Source of the DNA: JAXDBM01 sp963709485
GTDB lineage: Bacteria; Desulfobacterota; Syntrophia; Syntrophales; Fen-1087
Reading direction: 5' to 3'
NCBI GenBank assembly: GCA_963709485.1
Contig: CAVPWE010000005.1
Location: 496,001 to 560,000, forward strand
DNA length: 64,000 nucleotides
The position numbers and the translations under genes are program-made. The notes beneath the pieces were generated by a model that was not told the DNA's origin, ran no database searches, and saw nothing but the letters and a program-made list of their open reading frames with translations. Below, piece by piece: positions 17,245 through 26,098 of this stretch. How positions within the stretch are numbered: the first letter of the stretch is position 1; each line of letters opens with the position of its first letter.

Positions 17245-19781
17245 ATGCCCACGCATCCAGACACAAATGGCTATCTCAATGATCTTGCCGACGAGATCAA
17301 CGAGCCTTGGTTCAAGATGATTTGCGACCTTGCGGCCGTAAGCGGTGCATCAACACATGACCAGTTGACCCTCGATGAGCTTTCAGCCCTATATACGGGG
17401 AAGGCAAGCTACATTGGCATCAAACAAGGACCAGGTGCAGCCGTTGCCGTAGCCCCTCCAGCCCCGGCAGACTTCCTTGAGCAGCTATCCGGTTTTGCGA
17501 ATTTCAAACTCCTCTGTGACTCGCTCGACGTATGTTTCAAGAAGCGTGTCACTGTAATCTTTGGTGCCAATAGCAGCGGCAAATCCAGCCTGTGCGAATC
17601 GCTAAAGGTTCTCGCGACTCCCGAACAACCAAACCGACCTCTTGAGAACGTCCGCGAAATAGGCGCTGCCACCCCAACCTTTCGTTTTAAATTCAAGAGC
17701 GACGCTGCCCAGCAGACGTGGACTCCGGCCACGGGTTACGGCTCGAGACAGGCAACGGTTAAATACTTCGATACGGCGATTGCGGTTCAGAATGTGACGA
17801 ACGCGGTCGAGCCGGGTCGGATAATCGTTCTTGCTCCCTTCAAGCTACACGTCTTCGAGCGGGCGAAGGCGCTAACAACCAAATTTCGTGAGGCACTTCA
17901 AAGGAATCAGTTGGACAACTCACAAAAGCTAACCCAAGCGTTGCAGACGATTCGGTCAGATTTCGCAAAGTTCAAAAGTCGCGCGTTAGCGTTGATCGAA
18001 GACAAGTCAGTCTCGACGCTTCCGGCCCAAATCAAACTCGGGGAAGACTTCAAAGACCAAAAGTTGCTGGGCGAAAAACAGACAGCCGCTGCTGAACTCG
18101 GGAAGGCAACATCTGAAGAGGGTTTGAAGTTGCTTGGGGCTGAACACCGCGAGTTGGAGTCCCTATTGAATTCGGTGAATACACTGCTGATTTCCGCAGA
18201 AAGCCTTTGGGCACTTGATCCGGCAGGTAAGGCGAAAACCTTTCTGAGAAACAGGCTGCTCAGGAGATGCTCGCTAAGTCACTCATCCCAACACATAGCA
18301 CACTCGACGACTTGCTATCTTTGTTACGAGCCGCGTCGCGGATCTGCAAAATGGACGAGGCGACAGGCCATGCGTGTCCGCTGTGCAGACGCGACTTGGG
18401 AATTTCAGAAGTCGATTTGTTCAAGCAGTATCATGCCTTGCTCGTCGGCGAGCTTGAGAAGGAAATCAGCACCATCAAAACACATATCGTCAAGGCCGGG
18501 GAGTTGGCGACCGGAGTCGGACAAGTGGACCGTTTAGCGTGGGACAAATGCGAAACTATCCCCGAGGAAATTCTTGCTGCCGCGAAGACCAACTCAGACA
18601 TCATCGTTGAAAATTGCGATATCACAAGAAGGCCCACGGCAGAAGCCGAGGCCGCCCTTGCATCGCTTAAATTGGCTGCGACCGACTGGGCGAAACAACT
18701 TGAGTCGAAGAAGACCGCCATCGAGACTGCCGCAAAAGGAAGAGACGAGTTAGTAACACAGTTGGCGATATTGCACGCCGAGATAGAGCCGCTAGAGTAC
18801 GCACAAGCCATAGCAGACCATATGGATGCGCTAAAAGCGGTACAAAATATGGTAGAGGAGTCACAATTTTGGAGCGCTAACCTCCCCGCGTTCACACAGG
18901 TGCTTAAGCGTATAACGGAGAGGACAAAGGATGCACACGAGAAGTTGGTTGTCGTAGATTTTGAAGTGCGATTGGACGCAGAGTACCATGCCCTCGCAGA
19001 AAAAGGCATGGTGGCATTTGGAGTGAAGCTTGCGAGAAAAGGTGCTGACGCTACAGTGACCGTTTTGCCGCAAGTTGGTGGCAAACGCCTCGAAGGCGTA
19101 TTAAGCGAAGGGGAACAACGGCTTCACGCTCTTGCACTGTTTTTCGCCGAACTCGAAACTTGCCCCCAGTCCGTGTTGGTTTTCGACGACCCCGTCTCCA
19201 GCTTTGACTACAACTACATTGCTAACTATTGCGCCCGGCTGCGGGACTTTGCGGTTAAATTTCGAGACCGACAGATCATCGTGCTGACTCATAACTGGGA
19301 GTTCTTCGTTCAGCTGCAAACGACGATTAATCAAGCCGGACTCGACGGTCACCTTGCGGTGCATGTTCTTGAGAACTGCGCCTTCGTCGCTGATTATAGC
19401 GAGAAGATCGATGACCTAAAGAAGAGTATCGACGAGATCCTTGCCGCACCGGGTGAACCCCCCAAGCCGAAGAAGGAGGAACTCGCGGCGAAGATGCGGC
19501 GATTGATTGAGGCCGTGGTAAACACACATGTCTTCAACCACCAACGACATCAGTACAAGCAGAAGAGTCAAGCAATTACGGCGTTTCAGAGCTTCACCAA
19601 AGTCGTCCCGCTGCTCCCCGCAGAGGCGACAAACTTACGTGACCTTTATGCGAAGCTCAGTATCACTGAACACGACGACCCGCGCACAGCGTACGTGAAT
19701 ACAGACAAAGCGATGTTCCAGAATCGCTACAATCAAATTCTTACGATTGAAACAGCCATCAAGGGCCGTATTCCACCTTGA
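17245..19781 (+). pseudogene. RloC/PrrC-like zinc-hook ATPase (AAA_13 type), frameshifted
   Basis: An SMC-like ATPase of about 845 residues split by one frameshift near 18240. The 5' frame has Walker A (IFGANSSGKSSLCESL). The 3' frame has a CPLC zinc-hook motif within a coiled-coil region (~375), the ABC signature VLSEGEQRLHALALFFAELE, Walker B SVLVFDDPVSSFD and an H-loop IVLTHNWEFF. This set is shared by RloC and PrrC, ATPases that guard anticodon nucleases in phage defence. An R-x3-E pair (RRLIE) near the C-terminus recalls the PrrC active site, but the following His is not where expected, so nuclease activity is unproven. The ATG at 17245 has GGGAGA upstream. A one-base restoration would give a full protein. 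Confidence 0.75.
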
Positions 19782-19840
19782 GCGATGGACAACACACTCT
19801 TGTATGCTGTCCAGAATTCCAAGGAATGCGTGAATATCTT

Positions 19841-19950
19841 TGCGAACAAGCGGTTCGAGCCGGACACCAAACCACGCGGTGACAATAGGTCGGTGCTGGC
19901 CCAAACTCCTTGGCCGCGTGCTTTGGTGCCGCTCAACCGCAGCGTTAGAG
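19841..19950 (+). other. attC 4 (110 bp)
   Basis: Opens TGCGAAC, closes GTTAGAG. The long arms (GCGGTTCGAGCCGGACACCA and GGTGCCGCTCAACCGC) pair with a few bulges, giving a well-formed folded site. Confidence 0.8.
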
Positions 19951-19973
19951 CAAAATAGTGAGGACATAAAAGA

Positions 19974-20432
19974 ATGAATGGATGGAAACGATTATGGGTT
20001 CTCGCGTCTGGGATTTACTTAGTCGTTGTTGTCGTTATTGCCGCCATGTCATTTCCGAAGCCTGAATCCGTTCATCACACTCAAGCGTTGTATGACCAGT
20101 TGGCTCCAGAGGTAAAACAGAAGATTCTAGGAAATGAAAACTCCGAAAACTATCGAGAGGAAAAACGTACCTATCTTGAAGAGGCACGAAACCGTGATCT
20201 TGTAACTGAAGTAGAGATGCCTAATAAACACATTATGGTATTTCTCAAGCAAGTCCCAAAACAAGAAATGGAAGCTGCTGCAAAGCAATATTGGTCCGTT
20301 GTCGAAAAGACGGCAACCAAGCAACGAGCGCGACATATAGGTTTCGCGTTTTTATGGTGGGCATTACCAGTTTTAGCGCTTTACGTTTTAGGTTGGTCAG
20401 TCGGTTGGGTATATCGAGGTTTCAGGAAATGA
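19974..20432 (+). CDS. Cassette membrane protein, unknown function
   Basis: A 152-residue protein with an N-terminal membrane helix (LWVLASGIYLVVVVVIAAM), a charged helical middle of about 90 residues outside the membrane, and a second helix near the end (FLWWALPVLALYVLGWSVGW). The topology places the Lys/Glu-rich middle on one face. No family recognised. It has GAGGACATAAAAG upstream and no promoter of its own, so it depends on read-through. It is the only gene in the cassette 19945-20494. Confidence 0.75.
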   Translation: MNGWKRLWVLASGIYLVVVVVIAAMSFPKPESVHHTQALYDQLAPEVKQKILGNENSENYREEKRTYLEEARNRDLVTEVEMPNKHIMVFLKQVPKQEMEAAAKQYWSVVEKTATKQRARHIGFAFLWWALPVLALYVLGWSVGWVYRGFRK

Positions 20433-20444
20433 TACATTGAGAAG

Positions 20445-20500
20445 CTCTAACGACTCGTTGGAGCCGATCGCTTACGCACCGGCTCAACTTCGTGTTCGAC
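20445..20500 (+). other. attC 5 (56 bp)
   Basis: Opens CTCTAAC, closes GTTCGAC; arms GGAGCCGATCG and CCGGCTCAAC. Closely related to attC 11 (25260). Confidence 0.82.
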
Positions 20501-20512
20501 GGAGGACGCATC

Positions 20513-20884
20513 GTGAGAGTCTTTTTCACTATTCTACTAGCCGTTGTCGTTGTCTGCGGAGCAGGTGTTGTCGGCGCTGCGGAGACCCGCCCAAAGCCTG
20601 ACGACGTGAAGGAGTTCGTTGCTGACCCGATCCCGTCGAGTCCTTCCGATTACTTCAAAGACTTCAAGGTTACGCAAAAGGACTTGGAGTCTGTTCTCAA
20701 GGATTATTCTCAGGTAGAGGAGGACCACTGGAAGCACGGCTACAGCCACGTGGCTTTTGGTGATCGGACCGGCCATGTCGTTTTGAAGGACGGACGCAAG
20801 ATTAAGTGGATGGTAAAGCCAGGAGGTCTAGCTTGGCTGGAGTTTCCCAGCGGCAAGAAGATGTTCTTGGCGAAAGAGCAATGA
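20513..20884 (+). CDS. Secreted small protein, unknown function (cassette)
   Basis: A 123-residue protein starting at GTG 20513, with GGAGGA 7 bases upstream. The longest frame starts at 20492 inside the preceding attC and is less likely. The first ~22 residues are a signal peptide (VFFTILLAVVVVCGAGVVG, cleavage after GAA). The mature part is charged, with a VTQKDLESVLKDY helix and a C-terminal beta-like stretch (HVVLKDGRKIKWMVKPGGLA). I recognise no family. The stop codon lies next to the following attC. Confidence 0.72.
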   Translation: MRVFFTILLAVVVVCGAGVVGAAETRPKPDDVKEFVADPIPSSPSDYFKDFKVTQKDLESVLKDYSQVEEDHWKHGYSHVAFGDRTGHVVLKDGRKIKWMVKPGGLAWLEFPSGKKMFLAKEQ

Positions 20885-20885
20885 A

Positions 20886-20977
20886 GTCGAACAAGATCAC
20901 TGGACCGAACGCGGGCGGGCCGCGTCAGTTTTCAATTCAGACACCACTGGCCGCGCCGCTGATTTGCGCCGTTCGGA
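20886..20977 (+). other. attC 6 (92 bp)
   Basis: Opens GTCGAAC, closes GTTCGGA. Shares ACTGGACCGAAC and GCGGGCGGGCCGCGT with attC 1, so these two cassettes may have a common source. Confidence 0.85.
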
Positions 20978-20995
20978 CTAAAGAGGAGAAAGATA

Positions 20996-21934
20996 ATGAA
21001 GGTTGAAATGAATATCGTTCGGGGAGATAGCAGAGTCAGTGCCAAGCCAGTTATAAAACATTTGGTGAGTCTGGTCAGTTGCCTTGTACTCCTGATTCTG
21101 ACCGATGGAGTTATACAAGCACAAACTGAATGGCCCCAGGTTGTCTTTTCCAAAGATGGCACTCCGATTTCGTATGAGGTCTACAGCGCTGGAGAACCGA
21201 CTCTTGTGTTCGTACATGGCTGGAGTTGCGATGCCCGCTACTGGCGTGCCCAGGTGCCGTATTTCTCAAAAAAACATCGCGTCGTCATTCTTGACCTGGC
21301 CGGTCACGGTCACTCGGGGATGTCACGTACAAAGTATACCATGGGCGCTTTTGGAGAGGATGTGCGGGCCGTGACAGAAGCTGTTGGTAGCCCTCGCGTC
21401 ATTTTGATCGGTCATTCCATGGGCGGCTCGGTGATTGCAGAGGCTGCTCGACTCATGCCGAATCGCGTGATTGGTTTGATCGGTATCGATACGCTTGACA
21501 ATATCGAATATCCGTTGACTTCCGAAGAGCTTAAAAAGATGACCGCCCCTCTGGAGAAGGATTTTCGAGCCGGAAGCAGGCAGTTCATAGGGGAGATGAT
21601 TTTACCTCAAACCGATCCTCAACTCCGCGAGTGGATTCTTTCCGATGTTTCGGCTGCGCCTCCCGCTGTTGCTTTAAGCGCAATGAACGAAATGATGACA
21701 CAATACATCACCGGTGAAGCAGCTAAAGTATTTGAAAAAATCCGCATTCCCGTCATAACCGTGAACGGTGATTTGTGGCCCATTAACTATGAGGCAAACA
21801 GGCGACACATGTGTTCTTACGAGGCCATTGTTCTAAAGAAGGCGGATCATTTCTTGATGATGGATCGTCCAGAGGAATTCAACGATGCATTGGATAAAGC
21901 AATCCACATGCTTTCCGGAAAATCGGTCAAATAA
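20996..21934 (+). CDS. Secreted alpha/beta hydrolase (cassette)
   Basis: A 312-residue alpha/beta hydrolase with an N-terminal signal sequence (KHLVSLVSCLVLLILTDGVI). The fold markers are clear: oxyanion-hole motif FVHGWSCD, the nucleophile elbow LIGHSMGGSV, an acid after the sixth strand in VNGDLWP, and the catalytic His in KKADHFLMMD. The acid position reads G-D as in peroxidase-like and epoxide-hydrolase relatives. AAAGAGGAGAAAG precedes the ATG. Substrate unknown; esterase is the broad expectation. It is alone in its cassette. Confidence 0.85.
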   Translation: MKVEMNIVRGDSRVSAKPVIKHLVSLVSCLVLLILTDGVIQAQTEWPQVVFSKDGTPISYEVYSAGEPTLVFVHGWSCDARYWRAQVPYFSKKHRVVILDLAGHGHSGMSRTKYTMGAFGEDVRAVTEAVGSPRVILIGHSMGGSVIAEAARLMPNRVIGLIGIDTLDNIEYPLTSEELKKMTAPLEKDFRAGSRQFIGEMILPQTDPQLREWILSDVSAAPPAVALSAMNEMMTQYITGEAAKVFEKIRIPVITVNGDLWPINYEANRRHMCSYEAIVLKKADHFLMMDRPEEFNDALDKAIHMLSGKSVK

Positions 21935-21938
21935 AATC

Positions 21939-21995
21939 ACCGAACAAGTTGATCCACCGGACGGCTTTCAGCCTCCGGTGATCTACACGTTGGCC
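21939..21995 (+). other. attC 7 (57 bp)
   Basis: Opens ACCGAAC, closes GTTGGCC; short stem TCCACCGGACGGC / GCCTCCGGTGA. Confidence 0.8.
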
Positions 21996-22029
21996 TTGAA
22001 AGACTAACAATATCCCTGTTAAAAATCTC

Positions 22030-22058
22030 TTGATGTGTGCATACAAATGATGTACAAT
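22030..22058 (+). promoter_or_regulatory. Promoter of BrnT/BrnA-like cassette
   Basis: TTGATG (22030-22035), 17 bases, TACAAT (22053-22058), directly before the toxin gene. A cassette-borne promoter is typical of toxin-antitoxin cassettes. Confidence 0.75.
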
Positions 22059-22064
22059 TAGATT

Positions 22065-22346
22065 ATGAAATACGAGTGGAATCCGGCAATAAATGAATGG
22101 CTGAAAAAAGAAAGGCATGTATCTTTCGAACAAATAATCATTCATCTTTCTCGGGGCGATATATGGAAAATAACTGATCATCCAGACCAGTCAAACTATC
22201 CGGAACAAAAACTGTATTTTGTTATTGTTGATGGTTACATTTACATCGTTCCATATGTGATTGAAAAAGAATGCATTTTTTTAACAACTATAATCCCCAG
22301 TAGGAAAGCAACAAAGATGTATAAAGAAGAACAGGAGAGTCAATAA
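22065..22346 (+). CDS. BrnT-like toxin (type II toxin-antitoxin, cassette)
   Basis: A 93-residue protein beginning MKYEWNPAINEWLKKERHVS and ending with IIPSRKATKMY, which matches the layout of BrnT toxins (EWD..K...N..KHG.SFEE, then ISARKAT). BrnT folds like RelE and blocks translation by RNA cleavage. The toxin is encoded first, as in brnTA, and its stop overlaps the antitoxin start (TAATG). The ATG is only 7 bases after the -10 box, so the message is nearly leaderless. Key His/Arg residues of characterised BrnT are not all obvious, so I keep the call as BrnT-like. Confidence 0.7.
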   Translation: MKYEWNPAINEWLKKERHVSFEQIIIHLSRGDIWKITDHPDQSNYPEQKLYFVIVDGYIYIVPYVIEKECIFLTTIIPSRKATKMYKEEQESQ

Positions 22347-22618
22347 TGAAATACGATAAAGAAGAAAAAGGTATCCTTGATGCTTTAGAAAAAGGAAAAA
22401 TGAAGCTTTCATCGCCATCAAAAAAAGAAATCGAGTCGATCAAGGCAGCAGCCAGTAATACCCTCAAAAAAGACAAGCGAATAACGATTCGTCTGTATGA
22501 TCATGATTTTATTGGTATCCAAAAGAAAGCTATGGAGATGGGAATCCCTTACCAAACTCTTATTTCCGGCATCATTCACCGTTACATAGAAGGTGATATA
22601 AAAATAAAGACAGGATAA
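22346..22618 (+). CDS. BrnA/CopG-like antitoxin (cassette)
   Basis: A 90-residue partner of the upstream toxin. The C-terminal half (KKDKRITIRLYDHDFIGIQK, then MGIPYQTLISGIIHRYIEG) is a ribbon-helix-helix DNA-binding motif as in COG5304-type antitoxins; the N-terminal half is the flexible charged arm that binds toxin. It overlaps the toxin stop by one base. By analogy it neutralises the toxin and represses the promoter at 22030. Its stop codon lies within the opening half-site of the next attC. Confidence 0.75.
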   Translation: MKYDKEEKGILDALEKGKMKLSSPSKKEIESIKAAASNTLKKDKRITIRLYDHDFIGIQKKAMEMGIPYQTLISGIIHRYIEGDIKIKTG

Positions 22619-22677
22619 CATCTCGCTGCATGGGATCGGCGTGCACGCGCACCTCCCCGTGAGCTTGGGCGTTCGGC
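22613..22677 (+). other. attC 8 (65 bp)
   Basis: Opens GGATAAC (overlapping the antitoxin stop), closes GTTCGGC; central GTGCACGCGCAC palindrome. Confidence 0.78.
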
Positions 22678-22782
22678 GTCGTAGTTGCGCTTTCAACTAC
22701 AATATTGCCCGTTCTATTTTCCGACCGTCAAAATGCAATGCCTTATCAACAAGCACCTCAACTCAACCAATAGGAGGCAGAT

Positions 22783-23739
22783 ATGCCGATCTTCAATTAT
22801 TGCGACTTAACCGGGCGGATCCGCACTATAGATACGGCGAAACCGACTCAGCTGCCGGTACCCATTCACGATAGCGTCATGAACAATGTATCTAGCCTTT
22901 CGTTCACAACCGGAAAGAAGCTTATACTGTGCGGGGGGGCTTATTCAACTGGTAGCTATGAAATTCGCATGCTCACCGGTCCTCAGAATACCGAGGACGT
23001 GGTCTATGTGCATGCAAGTCCGAAGCCTGGCTATCTGCAGATCTGTAATGTCAGGGTCCGTTCAGTAGGTGGCGAAGATCGCGTATACTTCAGTGTAGGG
23101 GAAGATCCTACTCCGGAGGGCATCCCCCAGCGTTACGCAATCTACTATCTCAAGCCCGGCTCCAGCATTCCCATTCTCTACACCACCATCAATCCCGAGG
23201 AGCTAACTCTCGCAAACCCATGCAGCGGCGAGTACGACTTTTACTTATATGATGGAGATTTTGTATTTGGGGACAATGATACCCTGTATCTGTCGTCTGG
23301 CCGCCGATGGGTTGAACTCAAGTGTGCCGTCTATAGGTTGGACGGCGCGAAACCGGACACCGTGGAGGGTAAGGTGACGCGCATTCACGAAAGCGTAGGC
23401 CCAATTAGTGGACTCTGCTTCGAAAAGCAGGCATTAGTTAGCGCGATCTACTTCGTGCGGGACTACGATATCTTTAAGCTGGACTTGGTGACGATGGAAG
23501 AATCGCTCGTCGGACAAATGTCCCCTCTTTACAATCGGCCAAGCGACCTGGCACTGGCTGAAGACGCATTCCTGCAGAACCAGCTGCCATGGTGGTGGTT
23601 CTTTCCCGGTGGTTTGGTCAAATGGCTAACCGCCGCAGTGCGTAACGTGGTGCGCATTGCAGAGTCATTGCACGCTGGCAAACCAACACCTCATCCCGAT
23701 CCGAGGTCGTTACAATTTAAAGGGGCCAGGTTCGATTAA
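22783..23739 (+). CDS. Hypothetical cassette protein, beta-rich
   Basis: A 318-residue protein I do not recognise. It is rich in beta-type repeats (DVVYVHASPKPGYLQICNVR, EDRVYFSVGEDP, NDTLYLSSGRRWVELKCAVY), each ending in a short hydrophobic-aromatic pattern spaced by 40-50 residues, compatible with a beta-propeller. There is no signal peptide. The C-terminal ~60 residues contain a WWWFFPGGLVKWLTAAVRNV stretch that could be amphipathic and contact a membrane. A good AGGAGG lies before the ATG, and about 100 bases of leader separate it from the attC. It is the only gene of its cassette. Confidence 0.7.
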   Translation: MPIFNYCDLTGRIRTIDTAKPTQLPVPIHDSVMNNVSSLSFTTGKKLILCGGAYSTGSYEIRMLTGPQNTEDVVYVHASPKPGYLQICNVRVRSVGGEDRVYFSVGEDPTPEGIPQRYAIYYLKPGSSIPILYTTINPEELTLANPCSGEYDFYLYDGDFVFGDNDTLYLSSGRRWVELKCAVYRLDGAKPDTVEGKVTRIHESVGPISGLCFEKQALVSAIYFVRDYDIFKLDLVTMEESLVGQMSPLYNRPSDLALAEDAFLQNQLPWWWFFPGGLVKWLTAAVRNVVRIAESLHAGKPTPHPDPRSLQFKGARFD

Positions 23740-23749
23740 CGGCAACGAT

Positions 23750-23815
23750 GCCTAACGATGCGCTTGAGAGGGACGCCGCAAAAAAAAGCGGCGCCCCTCA
23801 GCTTAGTCGTTGGGC
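23750..23815 (+). other. attC 9 (66 bp)
   Basis: Opens GCCTAAC, closes GTTGGGC; strong hairpin around GCCGC-A(8)-GCGGC. Confidence 0.85.
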
Positions 23816-23824
23816 AAGCAGGAT

Positions 23825-24448
23825 ATGACATCGAGGAAAAGACATGCTGCTTATTCCGCGGCGTGGCTTGGCGCTCAAGTCGTACTCTACCTGATGGGCG
23901 CCTGGACCATCCTGGCAGGAATCGCCTGCTACGTCGGCGGTCCCTGTCCGCGGCCGGGCGATCTTCATCTTCACCCGATCTTCGGCACGCTCTACTCGGG
24001 AATCGGGGTTGCGCTCGTCCTCGCCGGACAAAAGTCGGTCGGCTGGCGCGAAGCCATCTCAAGCAGCAGGAATGAATCTTCAACAACGGCCGGCTCCCGT
24101 ATTTCCCACCCTCGCGGTTTCGCAAACGGTGAGGCAAACGTCAGAGGTCAAGAGAGTACGGAGCAGGCAATGAAAGCTGGCAAGATGAACACATTAGTCG
24201 TGGGGATGATCGAAGGCTTTGTTTTCACTGTCATCATGATCATCCTCGGAAACACCGTATTCAGGCCCTATCAGCCCATTATCGACCGATACGAGATCTA
24301 CTATGTCGCCTTCCAGTTCCTGGCTGTCCCGTTTCTCAACCTGATATTCAGAAATTACAGGGCATTGGCGGGGAATCTGATAGGCATCCCTCTCGGGTTT
24401 GCCATACCCCTTTTGATCGCCTCTTTATTCTTCGGGTATCGAGGCTGA
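23825..24448 (+). CDS. Cassette membrane protein, possibly two fused halves
   Basis: The frame from ATG 23825 encodes about 207 residues. The first half has two hydrophobic segments (AWLGAQVVLYLMGAWTILAG and LYSGIGVALVLAG), then a hydrophilic stretch of about 50 residues (SSSRNESSTTAGSRISHPRG and on) with no conserved look. The second half has three more segments (LVVGMIEGFVFTVIMIIL, YVAFQFLAVPFLNLIF, LIGIPLGFAIPLLIASLFF). An internal ATG at 24169 with GGAGCAGG ahead could start the second half as a separate protein, so this may be two small genes whose stop has been lost. No family recognised. Confidence 0.6.
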   Translation: MTSRKRHAAYSAAWLGAQVVLYLMGAWTILAGIACYVGGPCPRPGDLHLHPIFGTLYSGIGVALVLAGQKSVGWREAISSSRNESSTTAGSRISHPRGFANGEANVRGQESTEQAMKAGKMNTLVVGMIEGFVFTVIMIILGNTVFRPYQPIIDRYEIYYVAFQFLAVPFLNLIFRNYRALAGNLIGIPLGFAIPLLIASLFFGYRG

Positions 24449-24509
24449 CAGGAGTAGAAGGGGGAGTAGGGACGGGTCTTGGTTCCTTTCCTCTGTTAAC
24501 AAATGGACC

Positions 24510-24546
24510 GCCCAACCAGTGCGTGCAGCGGACGCATAAGTTGGCC
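24510..24546 (+). other. attC 10, very short (37 bp)
   Basis: GCCCAAC ... GCGTGCAGCGGACGC ... GTTGGCC. The GCCCAACCANNGCNTGCAGCGGA start matches attC 17 and 23, but about 25 bases of the right arm are missing, so it may be deleted. Confidence 0.6.
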
Positions 24547-24562
24547 TCAAAATAATTGAACC

Positions 24563-24591
24563 TTGACAAAATACCACCTAAGATGTACAGT
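24563..24591 (+). promoter_or_regulatory. Promoter of Phd/VapC cassette
   Basis: Perfect TTGACA (24563-24568), 17 bases, TACAGT (24586-24591), 27 bases before the antitoxin start. Confidence 0.8.
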
Positions 24592-24618
24592 TGAATGCAC
24601 ACATCAGGAGGTGCGTAA

Positions 24619-24852
24619 ATGAAAAGTGTTGCATTCACAGATTTTCGTAAGAGGGCTTCAGATTTCATAACCGAGGTAGAACATGGAGAGACGATTATTC
24701 TTCTCAGGCGCGGAAAGCCGGTTGCTGAAGTAGTTCCGTTTTCTGATGAAACACGGAGGTCCCCGGCATGGAAGCAGCCCGGTATCCGCCTGCGCATTCA
24801 GGGAAGCGATTTATCCTCGGCTATCTTGGAAGAACGTGAGATGACCCCATGA
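24619..24852 (+). CDS. Phd/YefM-type antitoxin (cassette)
   Basis: A 77-residue antitoxin with the Phd N-terminal DNA-binding fold: SVAFTDFRKRASDFITEVEH followed by ETIILLRRGKPVAEVVPF, the classic I-L-R-x-G-K-P-V-A motif. The acidic, poorly structured C-terminus is the toxin-binding arm. AGGAGGTGCG precedes the ATG. It overlaps the downstream PIN toxin by 4 bases (ATGA). By family it represses its own promoter and neutralises the toxin. Confidence 0.85.
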   Translation: MKSVAFTDFRKRASDFITEVEHGETIILLRRGKPVAEVVPFSDETRRSPAWKQPGIRLRIQGSDLSSAILEEREMTP

Positions 24853-25289
24853 AACTTTCGGTCGATTCGTCATCATTCGCTAAAAGATATGTGCAAGAGA
24901 TCGGGAGTGAAGAACTGGAACGTTTCTTGGAGAACGCTTCCGAGTTGGCTTTCTCTGTTGTTTTGGTGCCCGAAATTATTTCCGGCCTCAATAGACGTCT
25001 GAGAGAGCACATTTTAACTCTTGCCGATTATCGTGCCGTAAAAAGACAACTGTTGGATGATGTCAGCGATGTGACAGTTTTGCAGATAACCCCTTCGGTG
25101 GTCTCACGCTCCGTAAAACTCCTGGAAAACAATGCGTTGCGTGCGATGGATTCTCTTCATGTCGCGAGTGCTCTTGAGTGGAGGGCTGACCTCTTTATAA
25201 CGTCCGACAAAAAGCAATTTACGGCTGCAAGGAATTCGGGCCTTCGTGTTGAATATATTGGCCAACCAGTCGTTGGAGCCGATCGCTAA
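24849..25289 (+). CDS. VapC-type PIN-domain toxin (cassette)
   Basis: A 146-residue PIN-domain ribonuclease. The acidic residues expected for metal binding are in LSVDSSSFAKRYVQE (first Asp), the Glu of LVPEIISGLNR, and RAMDSLHVASAL plus FITSDKKQF (third and fourth acids). The last six or so residues (PVVGADR) are encoded by the attC itself, which supplies the stop codon. VapC toxins cut tRNA or rRNA; the target here is unknown. It forms a stable pair with the Phd-type antitoxin, a partner switch (Phd with PIN) that is common. Confidence 0.87.
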   Translation: MKLSVDSSSFAKRYVQEIGSEELERFLENASELAFSVVLVPEIISGLNRRLREHILTLADYRAVKRQLLDDVSDVTVLQITPSVVSRSVKLLENNALRAMDSLHVASALEWRADLFITSDKKQFTAARNSGLRVEYIGQPVVGADR

Positions 25290-25315
25290 CGCTCCGGCTC
25301 AACTTTGCGTTAGCG
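25260..25315 (+). other. attC 11 (56 bp)
   Basis: Opens GGCCAAC, closes GTTAGCG; stem GGAGCCGATCG / CTCCGGCTCAAC, near-identical to attC 5. It overlaps the end of vapC. Confidence 0.87.
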
Positions 25316-25366
25316 GTAAAAAATATCAAGCATTCATTGTAAAGCGGGAATAAAGGGAGTTCAAAT

Positions 25367-25990
25367 ATGAAGGTAATCGCATTTAATGGTAGTCCGAGAA
25401 CAAAAAAATGGAACACCATCACTTTACTTGAAAATGCTTTAAGGGGAGCTGCTTCAGTAGGTGCAGAAAAAGAACTTATTCAGCTTTACGATCTGAATTA
25501 TTCAGGTTGTATAAGTTGCTTTGCATGTAAGAAACTCAGCAGAAAGAAAGATGGATTCTGTGCCGTGAAGGATGATCTTACTTTGGTTCTTGAAAGAGTC
25601 AGAAGCGCAGATGCTCTCATCATAGGGACACCTAAATATTTCGGCACCGAATCAGCGGCTACGCGTGCACTATTGGAAAGGCTTCTCTTTCCCTATCTGA
25701 ATTATTCAAAAGAAATGAAATCTCTTTTCCCTGGAAAAATTCGGACTGCGTTAATTTTTACCATGAATGCAAGAGAAGACCTTATCAAAACGATTGGCTA
25801 TGATAAACAATTTGCTGGTACAAAAATGGCTCTTAAGACGATTTTCGGTGAGTGCGAAGTACTGCTATCTACGGATACCTTGCAATACAATGACTATGAC
25901 AAGTACGAACACGAAAATTCGACAAGGAAGAAAAAATCAAGCGCCACGAAGAGGTGTTTCCGCTGGATTGCGAACGCGCTTTTGAATTAG
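25367..25990 (+). CDS. NADPH-dependent FMN reductase/iron-sulfur flavoprotein-like, 3' frameshift
   Basis: A flavodoxin-fold protein: IAFNGSPRTKKWNTITLLEN is the FMN-phosphate loop, and SGCISCFACKK with DGFCAVKDDL gives the cysteine cluster seen in iron-sulfur flavoproteins of anaerobes (compact C-x2-C-x2-C). The frame becomes abnormal after residue ~183. If one base is added near 25918, a sensible tail appears (FDKEEKIKRHEEVFPLDCER, AFELGRRMASE) and continues into the attC to 26070. So the last ~30 residues are mis-framed by a one-base loss. The core is probably still functional. GGGAG precedes the ATG. Confidence 0.78.
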   Translation: MKVIAFNGSPRTKKWNTITLLENALRGAASVGAEKELIQLYDLNYSGCISCFACKKLSRKKDGFCAVKDDLTLVLERVRSADALIIGTPKYFGTESAATRALLERLLFPYLNYSKEMKSLFPGKIRTALIFTMNAREDLIKTIGYDKQFAGTKMALKTIFGECEVLLSTDTLQYNDYDKYEHENSTRKKKSSATKRCFRWIANALLN

Positions 25991-26015
25991 GTCGCAGGAT
26001 GGCATCAGAATGCAG

Positions 26016-26083
26016 TGCGAACAAAATCGCTCAAGCCGATCGCCGCGCCAGGGGCGCGGCTCGGGTTTAGCTTTCCGTTAGCC
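26016..26083 (+). other. attC 12 (68 bp)
   Basis: Opens TGCGAAC, closes GTTAGCC; stem AAGCCGATCGCCGCGCC / GGCGCGGCTCGGGTTT. Confidence 0.87.
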
Positions 26084-26098
26084 ATCACTGAATAGAAA

